A stretch of DNA of 64,000 nucleotides, taken from positions 2,294,001 through 2,358,000 of the forward strand of contig NC_026658.2 in the NCBI RefSeq assembly GCF_000004075.3, given 5' to 3'. The notes under the pieces were generated by a model. That model was not told the DNA's origin and searched no databases. It was given only the letters and a program-made list of their open reading frames with translations. Position numbers and translations under genes: made by a program. Of this stretch, positions 63,946-64,000 are shown piece after piece. Every line of letters begins with the position of its first letter. The first letter of the stretch is position 1. The stretch is from Cucumis sativus (Eukaryota > Streptophyta > Magnoliopsida > Cucurbitales > Cucurbitaceae).

Positions 63946-64000
63946 GTTTTTTTTCCTTCTTCCGTTCCATTGAATTTTCGTTGTTCATTAACAGAATTGG

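Noticed and set aside
1..64000. CRISPR array, prophage, operon or gene-cluster system
   Set aside because: Exon structure and gene content are those of a plant nuclear chromosome. Neighbouring genes belong to unrelated processes.

Overview
This is a nuclear plant (eudicot) window: AT-rich, with intron-rich genes obeying GT-AG rules, long AT-rich intergenic stretches and old transposon debris in introns. The proteins match Arabidopsis families closely. AT-rich repeats built on phrases like 'gatagatgtctaccaata' (44.6-45.4 kb) look like those I associate with Cucurbitaceae, so a cucurbit is my best guess for the source, as an inference only.

Layout, left to right. The last exon of an unrecognised coiled-coil gene (+, 789-983). 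A complete 19-exon Ku70 gene (-, 2410-14460), convergent with it. A 3-exon chitinase-like GH19 gene of the CTL1/POM1 type (-, 16832-18263), with a 5'UTR intron and a substituted catalytic residue. An 11-exon TOM40 mitochondrial import channel gene (-, 20209-25795). A 4.7-kb gene-free stretch. A 12-exon prolyl 4-hydroxylase (P4H1 type, +, 30542-41141). A single-exon DIR1-like lipid-transfer protein (-, 43094-43399). A 5.8-kb gene-poor stretch. An intronless UDP-glycosyltransferase of the UGT92A1 type (+, 49178-50671). A 6-exon CMSS1/Cms1 ribosome-biogenesis gene (-, 53391-56170). A 7-kb AT-rich stretch. The first three exons of a pirin gene (+, 63442 to beyond the edge).

Each exon chain was built by hand from splice sites, phase and protein-family similarity. 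Ku70, CTL, TOM40, P4H1 and CMSS1 each close in frame from ATG to stop with no frameshift or internal stop, so all five look functional. The genes are ordinary plant housekeeping or specialised genes. They do not form a pathway cluster, and I see no operon-like or defence-like system.

The less ordinary material lies between exons. It includes two tRNA-derived SINEs of the Au type, a 5'-truncated LINE with a perfect 21-bp target duplication and a GC-AG intron in Ku70. CMSS1 intron 3 holds a three-copy exon-like repeat, and its promoter carries six site II elements plus a telo-box. There are also decayed LINE and LTR pieces in Ku70 and P4H1 introns, a MITE-like inverted-repeat element and several long homopolymer runs. 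I did not find a novel biological system; the CMSS1 intron repeat is the observation I would follow first.
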